In this document: piece by piece, positions 26,691-35,764 of the stretch
Numbering within the stretch: position 1 is the stretch's first letter
Layout of the letters: every line of letters begins with the position of its first letter
Assembly (NCBI GenBank): GCA_958295985.1
Contig: OY282432.1
Span: 1,983,282-2,047,281 of the forward strand
DNA: 64,000 bases
Direction: 5' to 3'
DNA from: an uncultured Candidatus Binatia bacterium
Lineage (GTDB): Bacteria; Desulfobacterota; Binatia; UBA9968; JAJDTQ01
Made by a program: the position numbers and the translations under genes
Notes under the pieces: generated by a model
What the model was told of the DNA's origin: nothing
Databases searched by the model: none
Seen by the model: only the letters and a program-made list of their open reading frames with translations

Positions 26691-28610
26691 ATGCCATTCC
26701 TGACCGCACTGGGGCGGGTGTACGAGGAGTACGCCGAGGGCGGCCGCAGGCAGTTCACTGGGGTTGCCGGCAAGCTCGTCACCGGCTTCGCCATCCTGTA
26801 CTCGCTCTACCACCTCTACGTCTTCATCATCGGCGTCGGCAAGCTCAACGTGTTTCAGCACCGGTCGACGCACCTGCTGTGGCTGCTGGCCTTTTCCTTC
26901 ATCGTCTATTCGCCGTCGGCCAGGAAGGGCCGGGTCGGGGTGTGGGACTGGACCCTGGCCGGTCTGTGCATTGCCATCTGGGTCTACATGATGCTCAGCC
27001 TGGAGCGCATCACCCTGTGGCTGAGCCTCATCGACGAGCCGCCTCTGCTGGACCTCGTCTTCGGCACCCTGCTGATCCTGCTGGTGCTGGAGGGGGTCCG
27101 GCGGGTGTCGAGGATGCCGCTGGTGCTGGTCACCGTGGTCTTCCTGCTGTACATGTTCTGGGGCAATCTTCTGGGCGGGATCTGGTGGCACTCGGGCCTG
27201 TCGTTCGACCGCGTCATCGACGTGCTGTTTCTGAGCCCCCAGGGCATGTGGGGCTCGTTGATGAACATCTCCGCCACCTACATCATCCTGTTCGTGCTGT
27301 TCGGCCAGTTGCTGCTGCACTGCGGCGGCGCTGCGTTCTTCGTGGACCTGGCCGACGCCATGGCCGGACGCGCCCGGGGCGGACCGGCCAAGGTGGCGGT
27401 GGTGGGGAGCGGGCTTTTCGGCACCATCTCCGGCAGCCAGATCGCCAACGTCGCCACCAGCGGCTCCTTCACCATCCCGATGATGAAGCGCGTCGGCTTC
27501 CGGCCGGAGTTCGCCGGCGCGGTGGAGTTGTCGGCGTCCATGGGCGGGATGTTCATGCCGCCGGTGATGGCGTCCACCGTGTTCCTGATGAGCGACATCA
27601 GCGGCATCCCCTACGTCGAGATCATCGTGGCGGCGTTAATCCCCGCCTGTCTCTACTTCTACACGGTCTTCTGGCAGGTGCACATGGAGAGCGTGAAGAT
27701 GGGGATCACCTCCGCCACCGAGAACCAGCGCACGGCGTGGAACGTGCTCAAGGAGGACGGCCACTTCATCGCGCCGCTGGTGGTCATCGTCTGGGTCCTG
27801 CTGGAAGGCTACACGCCCATCCGGGCCGCGCTGGTGGCCATGGCGACGCTGCTGGTGGTCACGGCGCTGAGGAAGAAGGGCCGCAAGGACCTCGTCAAGA
27901 ACGTACTCAAGGGACTTGAGACCGGGGCCACCACCTCCATCATCGTGGCGTTGCCCATCGCCGCGGGCGCCATCATGGTCACGGCCATCTCCGCCACCGG
28001 CCTCGGCGGCAAGTTCGGCTCCATGGTGATGCTCTTTTCCGGCGGCTATCTGTTCCCGGCCCTGGTGATCGCCATGATCGCTTCTCTGGTGCTGGGCGCG
28101 CCGCTGTCGGTGGCGGCCACGTATATCCTCACGGCGATCATGATCGTGCCCGTGACCGTGTCCCTGGGCGTGGAGCCGCTGGCCGCGCACCTGTTCGCGG
28201 TCTACTTCGCCGTCATCGCGCCCATGTCACCGCCCGCGGGCCCGGCCATGTTCCTGGCCGGCGGGCTGGCCGGAGCCAACCCCATGGTGGTGGGGCTCAT
28301 CGGCATACGTATGGCCATCGGTGCGTTCGTGCTGCCGTTCCTGTTCGTCTTCAATTCCGGCCTGCTGATGCACGGGAGCGTTGTCGAGATTCTGTTCTCG
28401 ACCGCGGTGGCCGCGCTGGCGCTGTACGCCCTGGCCGCGGGCTTCGAGGGCTGGGTCTCGAAGGGAACCACCACATGGGAACGCGTACTCCTGGTGGCCG
28501 GCGGTTTCACGATGATCTTCCCGGGCGCCATCACCCTCAGCATCGGCGCCGCCGCCGTGATTTTCGCCATCTCGGCCCACCTGGTGAGGGTGAAGGTCGC
28601 ACGGGCCTGA
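26691..28610 (+). CDS. TRAP transporter fused permease (DctQ-DctM type, TAXI associated)
   Basis: This 639-residue integral membrane protein has an N-terminal set of four helices (small DctQ-like part, about residues 25-160) fused to a 12-helix DctM-like part. Landmarks of the large subunit are GSGLFGTISGSQIANVATSGS, SMGGMFMPPVMAS and AVIAPMSPPAGPAMFLAGG, the discontinuous re-entrant helices that bind Na+ and substrate. Fusion of the small and large subunits is normal for TAXI systems. It works with the receptor encoded just upstream. The C-terminus adds a domain of about 70 residues with two or three more helices. Confidence 0.88.
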   Translation: MPFLTALGRVYEEYAEGGRRQFTGVAGKLVTGFAILYSLYHLYVFIIGVGKLNVFQHRSTHLLWLLAFSFIVYSPSARKGRVGVWDWTLAGLCIAIWVYMMLSLERITLWLSLIDEPPLLDLVFGTLLILLVLEGVRRVSRMPLVLVTVVFLLYMFWGNLLGGIWWHSGLSFDRVIDVLFLSPQGMWGSLMNISATYIILFVLFGQLLLHCGGAAFFVDLADAMAGRARGGPAKVAVVGSGLFGTISGSQIANVATSGSFTIPMMKRVGFRPEFAGAVELSASMGGMFMPPVMASTVFLMSDISGIPYVEIIVAALIPACLYFYTVFWQVHMESVKMGITSATENQRTAWNVLKEDGHFIAPLVVIVWVLLEGYTPIRAALVAMATLLVVTALRKKGRKDLVKNVLKGLETGATTSIIVALPIAAGAIMVTAISATGLGGKFGSMVMLFSGGYLFPALVIAMIASLVLGAPLSVAATYILTAIMIVPVTVSLGVEPLAAHLFAVYFAVIAPMSPPAGPAMFLAGGLAGANPMVVGLIGIRMAIGAFVLPFLFVFNSGLLMHGSVVEILFSTAVAALALYALAAGFEGWVSKGTTTWERVLLVAGGFTMIFPGAITLSIGAAAVIFAISAHLVRVKVARA

Positions 28611-28710
28611 CTCATCCGGCGTCTTCTTGACGCCTGCTCAGCCAGACACTATCCTCGTATTCGTCCGTATGTCCCTAGTATCGGGAGGAGGCTGCGCGCC
28701 CGTATTGAAC

Positions 28711-28754
28711 GGGGCGGCAAGACCTCGGCGTCTACCGCGGAAGGACGCCGCCCC
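28711..28754 (+). promoter_or_regulatory. GC-rich hairpin in the VOC gene leader
   Basis: GGGGCGGC (28711-28718) pairs with GCCGCCCC (28747-28754) around a 28-base loop, 35 bases before the VOC start codon. It may terminate the TRAP transcript or act as a leader structure. No known riboswitch class is recognised. Confidence 0.35.
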
Positions 28755-28789
28755 TTCTCGATCGACGCCGTCACGAAAGGATAACCGCC

Positions 28790-29170
28790 GTGCCCCAGGA
28801 GAAGATCACCAACGTGTCCGTTCCCGTGCTGGACCAACAGGCCGCCAAGGCCTTCTACATGGAGAAGTTGGGATTCGAGCTGGTCGTCGAGGCCGAGATG
28901 CCTGACATGGACGACAAGTGGATTCAGCTCAAGCCGCCCGCGGGGGAAACTTCGATCTCACTGGTGACGTGGATCCCGTCGCTGTCTCCGGGTTCGCTGG
29001 ATGGAGTCGTGATGAGCACCGACGACATCGATGCCAGCCGCGCGCAACTCGCTGGCCGGGAGGTGGAGGTCACGGACGTTACGGACGCGGAGTGGGGCCG
29101 TTGGGCGACCTTCCGCGACCTGGACGGAAACGGCTGGGTGCTGGTTCAGATGCCGGAACGTGAGGAGTAG
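28790..29170 (+). CDS. VOC-family (glyoxalase/dioxygenase fold) protein
   Basis: GTG 28790 follows AAAGGA. The 126-residue product contains one complete vicinal-oxygen-chelate unit: KITNVSVPVLDQQAAKAFYMEKLGF, WIQLKPPAGETSISLV, GVVMSTDDIDASRAQLAGREV and the closing WGRWATFRDLDGNGWVLVQ. The first metal position, commonly His in INHV, is Asn here, so metal binding is uncertain. The family covers glyoxalases, antibiotic resistance proteins and extradiol dioxygenases; no subgroup can be assigned. The next gene starts within the stop region, suggesting co-transcription. Confidence 0.8.
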   Translation: MPQEKITNVSVPVLDQQAAKAFYMEKLGFELVVEAEMPDMDDKWIQLKPPAGETSISLVTWIPSLSPGSLDGVVMSTDDIDASRAQLAGREVEVTDVTDAEWGRWATFRDLDGNGWVLVQMPEREE

Positions 29171-29177
29171 CAGAGAG

Positions 29178-29801
29178 TTGATTCTCGCGCGGGCAGTGCT
29201 TGTCGTACTCCTGCTGGCATGGGTGTCAGGTTGCTTCTATGCGCCGCCGCCGCAAAATCAGCGGGACCTTTGCCAGGTCTTCGCGCAGTACCCGGACTGG
29301 TACGACTACGCCCGCGATTCCCAGAGCAAGTGGGGAACGCCGGTGCACATCCTCATGGCCTTCGTGCGCCACGAGTCCAGCTACCGCAGCCATGCCAAGC
29401 CGCCCAGACGATGGCTGTGGTTCATTCCGTTGGGGCGCCCGTCGTCGGCCGAGGGATATGCCCAGGCCCAGGACCCGGTCTGGGGTGAATACCGGGCAGA
29501 GCGGGGCAGGTTCTTCCGCAGCCGCTCGGACATGGAAGACGCCCTCGACTTCATCGGCTGGTACAACCACAAGACTTGGCGGCAGCTTGGCATCTCTCGC
29601 GACGACGCCGAAAAACTCTACCTCGCCTATCACGAGGGCCGCGGCGGCTATCGACGCGGCACCTGGAAGAAGAAGCCGCAATTGCGGCGCATCGCCAGAA
29701 GCGTGGCCGCCACCGCCGGCCAGTACCGCTCGCAGCTCGCCCAATGCGAATCGCGTTTCCGCTGCGACTCCTGGTACCAGGTATGGCCGCTGTGCCGCTG
29801 A
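29178..29801 (+). CDS. Transglycosylase SLT-domain lipoprotein
   Basis: The TTG at 29178 has GAGGAG 10 bases upstream; a GTG at 29160 overlapping the VOC gene is an alternative start. The 207-residue product opens with a hydrophobic leader ending in the lipobox AWVSGC, so it is a probable outer-membrane lipoprotein. PVHILMAFVRHESSYRSHAKP contains the catalytic Glu of SLT lytic transglycosylases (ESSY), and DFIGWYNHKTWRQLGIS and LAYHEGRGGYRRGTW match later SLT motifs. These enzymes cleave peptidoglycan glycan strands to 1,6-anhydro products. Confidence 0.82.
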   Translation: MILARAVLVVLLLAWVSGCFYAPPPQNQRDLCQVFAQYPDWYDYARDSQSKWGTPVHILMAFVRHESSYRSHAKPPRRWLWFIPLGRPSSAEGYAQAQDPVWGEYRAERGRFFRSRSDMEDALDFIGWYNHKTWRQLGISRDDAEKLYLAYHEGRGGYRRGTWKKKPQLRRIARSVAATAGQYRSQLAQCESRFRCDSWYQVWPLCR

Positions 29802-29982
29802 CCACTCCCGGACGCCCGGTATCATTCATGCGATTCCCAGGCGGCGAGGCCCCAAACGGCACATCGTTCCCGTGTTCATCTCCGTCATTCCCGCGAACGC
29901 CCCTCTTGCAAACCCCCACGACTCTGTCATAGAGTGCGGTCGCTCATCGGCTTGCGATGAAGAAAACCCAAGGAGTGTCGAA

Positions 29983-31008
29983 ATGAAGCAATTCAGGAAC
30001 AAATGGGCGGTCCCGGCAGCGCTGCTGGTGTTCGGTATCGCAACTCTGGCGGCCTCGGCCGGAAGCGCCGCGGACATGAAGACCATCACCGTGGGCCGGA
30101 CGACCTCTGCGAGCGGATTCCACATCCCCTCCTACATCGCCATGGACCAGGGCATCTTCAAGAAGCACGGACTGGATGCCAAATACGTCAGCATGAGCGG
30201 CAAGGCCCTGCTCAACGCCGGCATCGCCGAGCAGATCGACTACGTGCCCATCCCCGGCGGCGGCTCCCAGGCCGCGCTCAAGGGCGCCCCGATCACCTAC
30301 CTGGTGGGCCAGTCCCTCATTTCCCAGTGGACCATTACCGCTCACAAGAGCATCAAGACGGTCCAGGACCTCAAGGGCAAGATCATCGGCTTGGGACGGC
30401 CCGGCAGCGCCGACTACGATGAGGCCGACATCGTGCTGTCGAAGAACTTCGGGATGGAGCCCGGCAAGGACTACAAGGTCATCAGTTTCCGGGGTGAGGC
30501 CGAAAGGATCGCCGCCATGATCAACGGCGACATCCACGCCGGCCTCCTTACGTTCCCGCACGCCGCCAAGGCGAAGCTCGCCGGCTTCAAGGTCGTGTTG
30601 AAAACCGGGCAGTATCTGCCTCGCATCGGCGGCAGCTTCTGGGTCCACAACGACTACCTGAAGGCCAATCGGGCGACGGCCAAGGCCTTCATCCACGCCA
30701 TGGCCGAAGCCGCCGAGTACATGGAGTCCAACAAGGAAGGGTCCGTGGACGTGATCCAGAAGTACTTCGCCATGAAGGACCGCAGGGAAGCCGAAGGCGT
30801 CTGGGAGGAAGTGTTCGACCAGTACGGTCCGGACCTGCCTGAAGCCCTGGTCAAGAGCCTGTTCTCTTCCCGCGTCAAGCGCATGATGGCCAAGAACCTC
30901 TGGCCCAAGGACAAGCCCCTCCCCGACCTCGAGAAGTTCGTCGCGAGGGATCTCCTGAACGAGACCTTGAGAGAACGGGGCTACTACCTGCAGCGCAAGC
31001 CGCTGTAG
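29983..31008 (+). CDS. ABC transporter substrate-binding protein (NMT1/SsuA/TauA-like)
   Basis: AAGGAG stands 8 bases before ATG 29983; 341 residues with a signal peptide ending ASAGSAAD. IAMDQGIFKKHGLDAKYVSM, GRPGSADYDEADIVLSKNFG and AEAAEYMESNKE are characteristic of the NMT1/THI5-like binding proteins that capture nitrate, sulfonates, taurine or pyrimidine precursors. Two permeases and an ATPase of the matching class lie on the opposite strand and converge on it, so this is almost certainly their receptor although it has its own promoter. A short dispersed-repeat remnant (29881-29900) lies in its upstream region. Confidence 0.88.
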   Translation: MKQFRNKWAVPAALLVFGIATLAASAGSAADMKTITVGRTTSASGFHIPSYIAMDQGIFKKHGLDAKYVSMSGKALLNAGIAEQIDYVPIPGGGSQAALKGAPITYLVGQSLISQWTITAHKSIKTVQDLKGKIIGLGRPGSADYDEADIVLSKNFGMEPGKDYKVISFRGEAERIAAMINGDIHAGLLTFPHAAKAKLAGFKVVLKTGQYLPRIGGSFWVHNDYLKANRATAKAFIHAMAEAAEYMESNKEGSVDVIQKYFAMKDRREAEGVWEEVFDQYGPDLPEALVKSLFSSRVKRMMAKNLWPKDKPLPDLEKFVARDLLNETLRERGYYLQRKPL

Positions 31009-31031
31009 ACATACCTTCCACGTTTGCTCTC

Positions 31032-31066
31032 GCCGGGGCACGCGGCATCGACCTGCGTGCCCCGGC
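31032..31066. terminator. Strong hairpin after the ABC receptor gene
   Basis: GCCGGGGCACGC (31032-31043) pairs perfectly with GCGTGCCCCGGC (31055-31066) around an 11-base loop, 24 bases after the stop. It can serve both convergent transcripts, though there is no clear U-tract. Confidence 0.65.
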
Positions 31067-31151
31067 CAGCCATCGATTCCTTGCTATGAGGGGTCGGGGT
31101 CAAATCGCAGGATTCTTGACGTATAAGACTTGGAAAGGGATTTCCGCCGCC

Positions 31152-31178
31152 TGGATTCTCGCATTCGCGGGAATGACG
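31152..31178. repeat. Dispersed short repeat
   Basis: TGGATTCTCGCATTCGCGGG followed by AATGACG is a typical dispersed intergenic element with a small internal palindrome. Related pieces lie at 13729-13752 and 29881-29900. Confidence 0.45.
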
Positions 31179-31204
31179 GCGAGGGGTCACTGTCCCCCCG
31201 GTCT

Positions 31205-32005
31205 TCAGAACGTCTTCACCTGCTCCGGCCGCCACCGGCTCAGCCGGTTCTCCAGCTTCTTGACGGCCAGGGTCATCACCAGGGATATGCCCATGAACAG
31301 GATGAGGCCGGCGAAGACCACGTCCACGACGTAGTTGCCCGCGGCCGCGGCCATGAGGTAGCCGACGCCCTGGTTGGCGCCGAAGAACTCTCCCACCACC
31401 ACGCCGAGGATGGCGCGGCCGATGGCCAGCCGGAGGCCCGCGATGATGTAGGGTAGCGAGTTGGGCAGCACCACGATCTTCATGAGCTGCCATTCGTTGG
31501 CGCCGAAGGAGCGGACCACGTTGACCAGCACGCGGTCCACGTTCTTGACGCCCTCGTAGGTGTTGATGAGGAGCGGGAAGAGGGCGCCGATGAAGACGAT
31601 GACAACCGTGGACCAGATCCCGAAGCCGAACCAGAGCACCACCAGCGGCAGGAATACCAGCCGGGGAGTGGCGTTGAACGCGGTCACGAAGGGGTCGAAC
31701 ATGGCGTTCAGCGTGTTGAACCGCCCCATGACCAGCCCCACCGGCAGTCCCACGGCGATGGAAAGCCCGAGCCCGATGACGAACTCGCTGGCGCTGACGT
31801 AGAAGTGAAACGCCATCTCCCCGGAGGTGGTCATCTCGAAGAGCTTGATCGCGATGTGGTACGGGGTGGTGAAGAACAGCGCCAGCCCCTTGGGCAGCGT
31901 CACCACCATGGGGAATATCTCCCAGGCCAGCAGGAACAGCACGATGAAGCCCCATCCGAGGATGGGTTCCTCGTTCTCCCGGTACTGTGCGAGGTAGCGG
32001 TTCAT
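31205..32005 (-). CDS. ABC transporter permease (SsuC/TauC-like), second of a pair
   Basis: The 266-residue protein has about six membrane helices. The EAA loop that docks the ATPase reads RSFGANEWQLMKIVVLPNSLPYIIAGLRLAIGRA. It overlaps the preceding permease gene by four bases (ATGA), which fixes ATG 32005 as start. Two different permeases with one ATPase imply a heterodimeric channel; the more usual SsuABC has one permease gene. It ends about 140 bases from the receptor gene hairpin. Confidence 0.88.
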   Translation of the reverse strand: MNRYLAQYRENEEPILGWGFIVLFLLAWEIFPMVVTLPKGLALFFTTPYHIAIKLFEMTTSGEMAFHFYVSASEFVIGLGLSIAVGLPVGLVMGRFNTLNAMFDPFVTAFNATPRLVFLPLVVLWFGFGIWSTVVIVFIGALFPLLINTYEGVKNVDRVLVNVVRSFGANEWQLMKIVVLPNSLPYIIAGLRLAIGRAILGVVVGEFFGANQGVGYLMAAAAGNYVVDVVFAGLILFMGISLVMTLAVKKLENRLSRWRPEQVKTF

Positions 32006-32787
32006 CGTGTTTCCTGGGTCCGCCAGGGAGCGATGGCGAGTTCGGCCCTGCGCAGGCCCTGGGTGAAGATGACGGCGATGATCATCAGCACGAGGATGCA
32101 CACGAACATCTGCGCCAGTTGGTACATGTCGCCGTACCAGATCAGCGCGTGGCCGATGCCCTCGGAGGCGGCGTAGAACTCGCCGACGATGATGCCGACG
32201 ATGCCCCGGCCGATGGCGATCCGTGCCCCCGCGACGATGTAGGGCAGGGTGCTCGGCAGGATGACCTTGAAGTAGAGGTCGCGCTCCTTGCCACCCAGGG
32301 ACTTGACCACGTTGATGAGCAGCGTGTCCACCGACCGCACGCCGGCGAAGGCGTTGAAGATGAACGGGAACACGGCCAGGAGGAAGATCAGGATGGCCTT
32401 GCCCTTGACCCCCACGCCGAACATGACGATGAGGAGCGGCGCCAGGGCCACCAGCGGGCTGGCGTACATGGCGGTAAGGAACGGGTCCAGGGTGAACGCC
32501 ACCCGCCGCCTCCAGCCCATGACCACCCCCAGCGGGATGCCGAAGACCACCGCGGCCGCGAACCCGAACACGAACGGCCTGCCGCTGACGTAGAGGTCCT
32601 TCCAGAGCTCGCCGCTCAGGATCAGATCTCCCGTCGCCTCGGCCATCAGGGACGGCTTGGTGATGAAGAACGGGTTGAATACGAACACGTAGGTCAGCAG
32701 GAACTCCCACACGAGGAAGAAGCCCACCACGGTGCCCGCCCCGAGCAGGAACCGCACGCTGCGTTCCGACAGTCCCTTGACTCCCAT
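32002..32787 (-). CDS. ABC transporter permease (SsuC/TauC-like), first of a pair
   Basis: This 261-residue permease has the EAA loop KSLGGKERDLYFKVILPSTLPYIVAGARIAIGRG and about six helices. It begins one base after the stop of the ATPase gene and overlaps the second permease gene by four bases. Similarity between the two permeases is visible in the EAA loop and the GIxxGVVMG segment, suggesting an old duplication. Import substrate is probably a small sulfonate, nitrogen or aromatic compound; this cannot be refined here. Confidence 0.88.
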   Translation of the reverse strand: MGVKGLSERSVRFLLGAGTVVGFFLVWEFLLTYVFVFNPFFITKPSLMAEATGDLILSGELWKDLYVSGRPFVFGFAAAVVFGIPLGVVMGWRRRVAFTLDPFLTAMYASPLVALAPLLIVMFGVGVKGKAILIFLLAVFPFIFNAFAGVRSVDTLLINVVKSLGGKERDLYFKVILPSTLPYIVAGARIAIGRGIVGIIVGEFYAASEGIGHALIWYGDMYQLAQMFVCILVLMIIAVIFTQGLRRAELAIAPWRTQETR

Positions 32788-32788
32788 A

Positions 32789-33565
32789 TTACTCTCTCGG
32801 GTTCAGCTCGTCCTTGAGGGTGTTCCAGATGTCGAGCTTGATGTCGTTGAATTCCGGCGACAGCCGCATCTCGTAACCCCGCGGCCTCGGAAGGTTGATC
32901 TTGATGATCCGCTTGGTCCTGCCGGGTCTGGCGGTCATGACGATGACGCGGTCCGACAGATAAGCCGCTTCCTCGATGCTGTGGGTGACGAACAGCACCG
33001 TCTTCTTGTGCTTCTCCCAGATTTGCAGCAGCTCGGCCTGCATGAGGTCCCGGGTCTGGGCGTCCAGCGCCGCGAAGGGCTCGTCCATGAGCAAGACCTC
33101 GGGGTCCGTGGCCAGCGCCCGGGCAAGACCCACCCGCTGCTTCATGCCTCCCGACAACTCGTGCGGAAAGTGCCCCTCGAACCCGGTGAGCCCTACCAGG
33201 TTGACGAGATCCTGGGCTCGGGGGCGGCGCGTGGCGACCGGCTCTCCCTTGAGCTCCGGGCCGAGCTCCACGTTGGCCATGACCGTCCGCCAGGGCAGCA
33301 GCCCGAACTCCTGGAAGACCATGGCTCGCTCGACTCCCGGGCCGGTGATCTTCTTGCCGCCGATCTCCATCTCGCCCGCGTCGGGCCTGAGCAGTCCCAG
33401 CAGCACGTTCAGGAAGGTGCTCTTGCCGCAGCCCGACGGGCCCACGATGGAGACGAACTCGCCGCTGTTCAACTCGATGCGGAAATCCTTGAGAGCGGTG
33501 ACCGGGTCCCGGTTCTTGGGTGTGAACGTCAGCGTGATATCCGTTGACCGGATGTAGGGTTCCAT
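32789..33565 (-). CDS. ABC transporter ATP-binding protein (SsuB/TauB-like)
   Basis: A 258-residue cassette: Walker A GPSGCGKST, Q-loop MVFQEFGLLPW, signature LSGGMKQR, Walker B VLLMDEPFAALD, H-loop FVTHSIEEA. RIIKINLPRPR near the end is typical of the nitrate/sulfonate/taurine subclass. It is the first gene of a three-gene operon with the two permeases. It is transcribed away from a glycosyltransferase gene across a 220-base gap that includes a TTCACTTGTC motif also seen upstream of the gentisate dioxygenase-like gene. Confidence 0.9.
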   Translation of the reverse strand: MEPYIRSTDITLTFTPKNRDPVTALKDFRIELNSGEFVSIVGPSGCGKSTFLNVLLGLLRPDAGEMEIGGKKITGPGVERAMVFQEFGLLPWRTVMANVELGPELKGEPVATRRPRAQDLVNLVGLTGFEGHFPHELSGGMKQRVGLARALATDPEVLLMDEPFAALDAQTRDLMQAELLQIWEKHKKTVLFVTHSIEEAAYLSDRVIVMTARPGRTKRIIKINLPRPRGYEMRLSPEFNDIKLDIWNTLKDELNPRE

Positions 33566-33785
33566 GGGCTCCGAAACTACTACAATGACGGTGGGGTGAC
33601 AAGTGAAGCTACGGCAGGGGAAGGGTAGAACGAACGCGGCCTTCGTCGGGGTCGAGGCCGGGTTGCTTGACTTCCCGTGGCCGCGTCGTCACAGTCGGAG
33701 TCGAGGGTGTCAGGGTGGCTTGCCCGATCAATCGGGTGGTGTGCCGGGTGCGTGAAGGTTGGTGTCGACCGGGAGAGGGCCGGTA

Positions 33786-34676
33786 GTGTCGGAACTCATC
33801 GACGCGGCCGAGGGGTTGTTCTATCGCTTTGCCGCCGGCGGAGCGCTGCCGGCCTCGTGGTTTCGCGACCTGGACCCCGTCGGCGTGTCGAGAGCCAGGC
33901 GCACCGGAAAACTCTCCCTTGAGATCGTGAGCCACTGCTGGCGGTACGGTCACTTCCTCACCTACCAGCTCAGCTCCCTCGTCAACCACCGCACCGACAA
34001 GCTCGACGTCACCATGACCGTCTACCACGCGCCCGCGGACGAATCGGTCCTGCGGGTGCTGCGGTTCTTCGAGGGCATTGAGGTACCCGGCGTCTGCTGG
34101 CGTTGGCGGCCGCTGCCCGAGGAGCGGCTTTTCCGCCGCAGCATCGGCCGCAACCTTGCAGCAAGGGCCACCGAGGCTGACTGGATCTGGTTTACCGACG
34201 CGGACGTGGTGTTCCACGAAGGCTGCCTCGACACGCTGGCGGACCTCTTGCAGGGTCGGGACGATGCCCTGGTGCATCCCAGATCCCCGCGGGGCACGTT
34301 GTTGCTGCCGGAGGACCACGAGCTCTTGAGGCAGGGCCGCGCCGCCCCGGCCGTCCGCGACGTCCCCATGGAGGAGTTCCGTCCCTACGGCGGCAACCAC
34401 GACCGCGCCAAGGGACCTTACCAGATCACACACGGCGACGTAGCCCGGGCCCTGGGCTATTGCCAGTCCATCGGCCTCTACCAGAGACCCGCGCCGCGCT
34501 GGCGAAAGGCCTACGAGGACCGGGCGTTCCGGTGGCTCCTGGGCACCGACGGCACGGCCCTGGACATTCCGGGTTGTTGCCAGATCCGCCATGCGGCCAA
34601 GGGGAGGTATCGGGAGGGCTCCGTCACCGGCAGGCTGCGCTCCCTCCTGCGGAAAAGCCGCGACCGGCGGTCCTGA
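33786..34676 (+). CDS. Glycosyltransferase family 2-like protein
   Basis: GTG 33786 (after GAGAGGG) gives 296 residues. LEIVSHCWRYGHFLTYQLSSL is the N-terminal nucleotide-sugar half and ADWIWFTDADVVF holds the DxD metal-binding motif typical of GT-A enzymes. There are no membrane helices, so the enzyme is probably cytoplasmic. It is a single gene between divergent and convergent neighbours without other glycan genes nearby, so donor and acceptor are unknown. A GTG at 33759 would add nine residues. Confidence 0.75.
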   Translation: MSELIDAAEGLFYRFAAGGALPASWFRDLDPVGVSRARRTGKLSLEIVSHCWRYGHFLTYQLSSLVNHRTDKLDVTMTVYHAPADESVLRVLRFFEGIEVPGVCWRWRPLPEERLFRRSIGRNLAARATEADWIWFTDADVVFHEGCLDTLADLLQGRDDALVHPRSPRGTLLLPEDHELLRQGRAAPAVRDVPMEEFRPYGGNHDRAKGPYQITHGDVARALGYCQSIGLYQRPAPRWRKAYEDRAFRWLLGTDGTALDIPGCCQIRHAAKGRYREGSVTGRLRSLLRKSRDRRS

Positions 34677-34738
34677 CGCCCGAGATCAGTTCGCACAGGC
34701 GGGCGGGAAGGTCTGGTTGCGGGTCTGATAATCCTGCC

Positions 34739-35764
34739 TCAGCTCTCCTCCCGATAGAGGTCCAGCGCCTTCATCACCGGGGCGTCGCTCATGGACAGCA
34801 GGATGGCGTCGGTGTCCGCGGAGGGGTTGGCGTGGGCGTGCTGGTGCCACAGCGGCACGACGAAGGAGTCGCCCTGCCGCCAGTGGAACTCCCGGCCACC
34901 GATGATGGAGGCGCCCGCGCCCCGGTACGCGTGGTAGATGACGGTGCTGGTGTGGCGGTGAGGCAGGGTCTCGTGGCCGGGCTCCAGAAGCTGGACGGCG
35001 CACTGGATGGTGGGCATGGTGGGGCCGCCGGTCACGGGCTCGCGGAATTCGAGGAGGTAGCCGTCGAAGGGGTCCCGGCCCGTCTTGCTCTGCCTGAGCC
35101 GCTCCAGGCTACGCTGCGTGTCGGCCCATTTGTAGTGGAAATACTGCCTGGGCGCCGCCGCTGGCCGCGCGTGGCCATAGAACCCCGCCACCTCCTCGCT
35201 GGTGGCCTCCAGGGTCTGCTGGTCCTTCGGGCAGGGCTCGAAGAAGAGCTGGTGCAACGCCTGCGTTAGCGGGATGTCGAGTCCGTCGAGCCAGATGATG
35301 GGCTGGCCCGAGCGGTTGACGTGGTCGTGCCACGTGAGCTGGGGCGTGAGGATGAGGTCGCCCTCTTCCATGACGCACTGCTGACCGTTGACCATGGTGT
35401 AAGCGTCCCGGCCTTCGAGTACGAAGCGCAAGGCCGCGGCCGTGTGGCGGTGCGCGCGGGCGTACTCGCCGTCCTTCACGTACTGGAACGAGCAGTGGAT
35501 GGTATGGGTGGTGCCGTGGCCGCCGGGGATGCCGGGGTTCAGCAGCCGCACGGTACGGCGCTCCGCCTCGTCGAGGTTCACCACCTCCCCGGCCCGGATC
35601 AGACTCTCGTGGACGTCCTCCCAGCGCCACAGGTGAGGCCGCACGCTGGTGACGGGGTAGGGGGGAAGGTCCTCCAGCCCCAGGCTCCAGTGGCCTTCGA
35701 GGCTCTTCTCGGTCATGTCGTGGTTGAGTTGCTCGATCGAATCGACGATGCGCTCCTGTTTCAT
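34739..35764 (-). CDS. Gentisate 1,2-dioxygenase-like bicupin
   Basis: GAAGGAGA precedes ATG 35764 and the 341-residue length is that of gentisate 1,2-dioxygenase. The first cupin has AHRHTAAALRFVLEG (His105, His107) and the late His in LTWHDHVN (146), the Fe(II) ligands in this family; the second has LPHRHTSTVIYHAYRG and PLWHQHAHAN. These enzymes open the ring of gentisate to maleylpyruvate with O2. No maleylpyruvate isomerase or fumarylpyruvate hydrolase gene lies next to it, so a related salicylate or hydroxynaphthoate ring cleavage is possible. It is divergent from the ornithine cyclodeaminase-like gene. Confidence 0.82.
   Translation of the reverse strand: MKQERIVDSIEQLNHDMTEKSLEGHWSLGLEDLPPYPVTSVRPHLWRWEDVHESLIRAGEVVNLDEAERRTVRLLNPGIPGGHGTTHTIHCSFQYVKDGEYARAHRHTAAALRFVLEGRDAYTMVNGQQCVMEEGDLILTPQLTWHDHVNRSGQPIIWLDGLDIPLTQALHQLFFEPCPKDQQTLEATSEEVAGFYGHARPAAAPRQYFHYKWADTQRSLERLRQSKTGRDPFDGYLLEFREPVTGGPTMPTIQCAVQLLEPGHETLPHRHTSTVIYHAYRGAGASIIGGREFHWRQGDSFVVPLWHQHAHANPSADTDAILLSMSDAPVMKALDLYREES

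Noticed and set aside
28611..28789. Riboswitch in the leader of the VOC gene
   Set aside because: There is a long-range GC stem, but no conserved core of any riboswitch class that I know.
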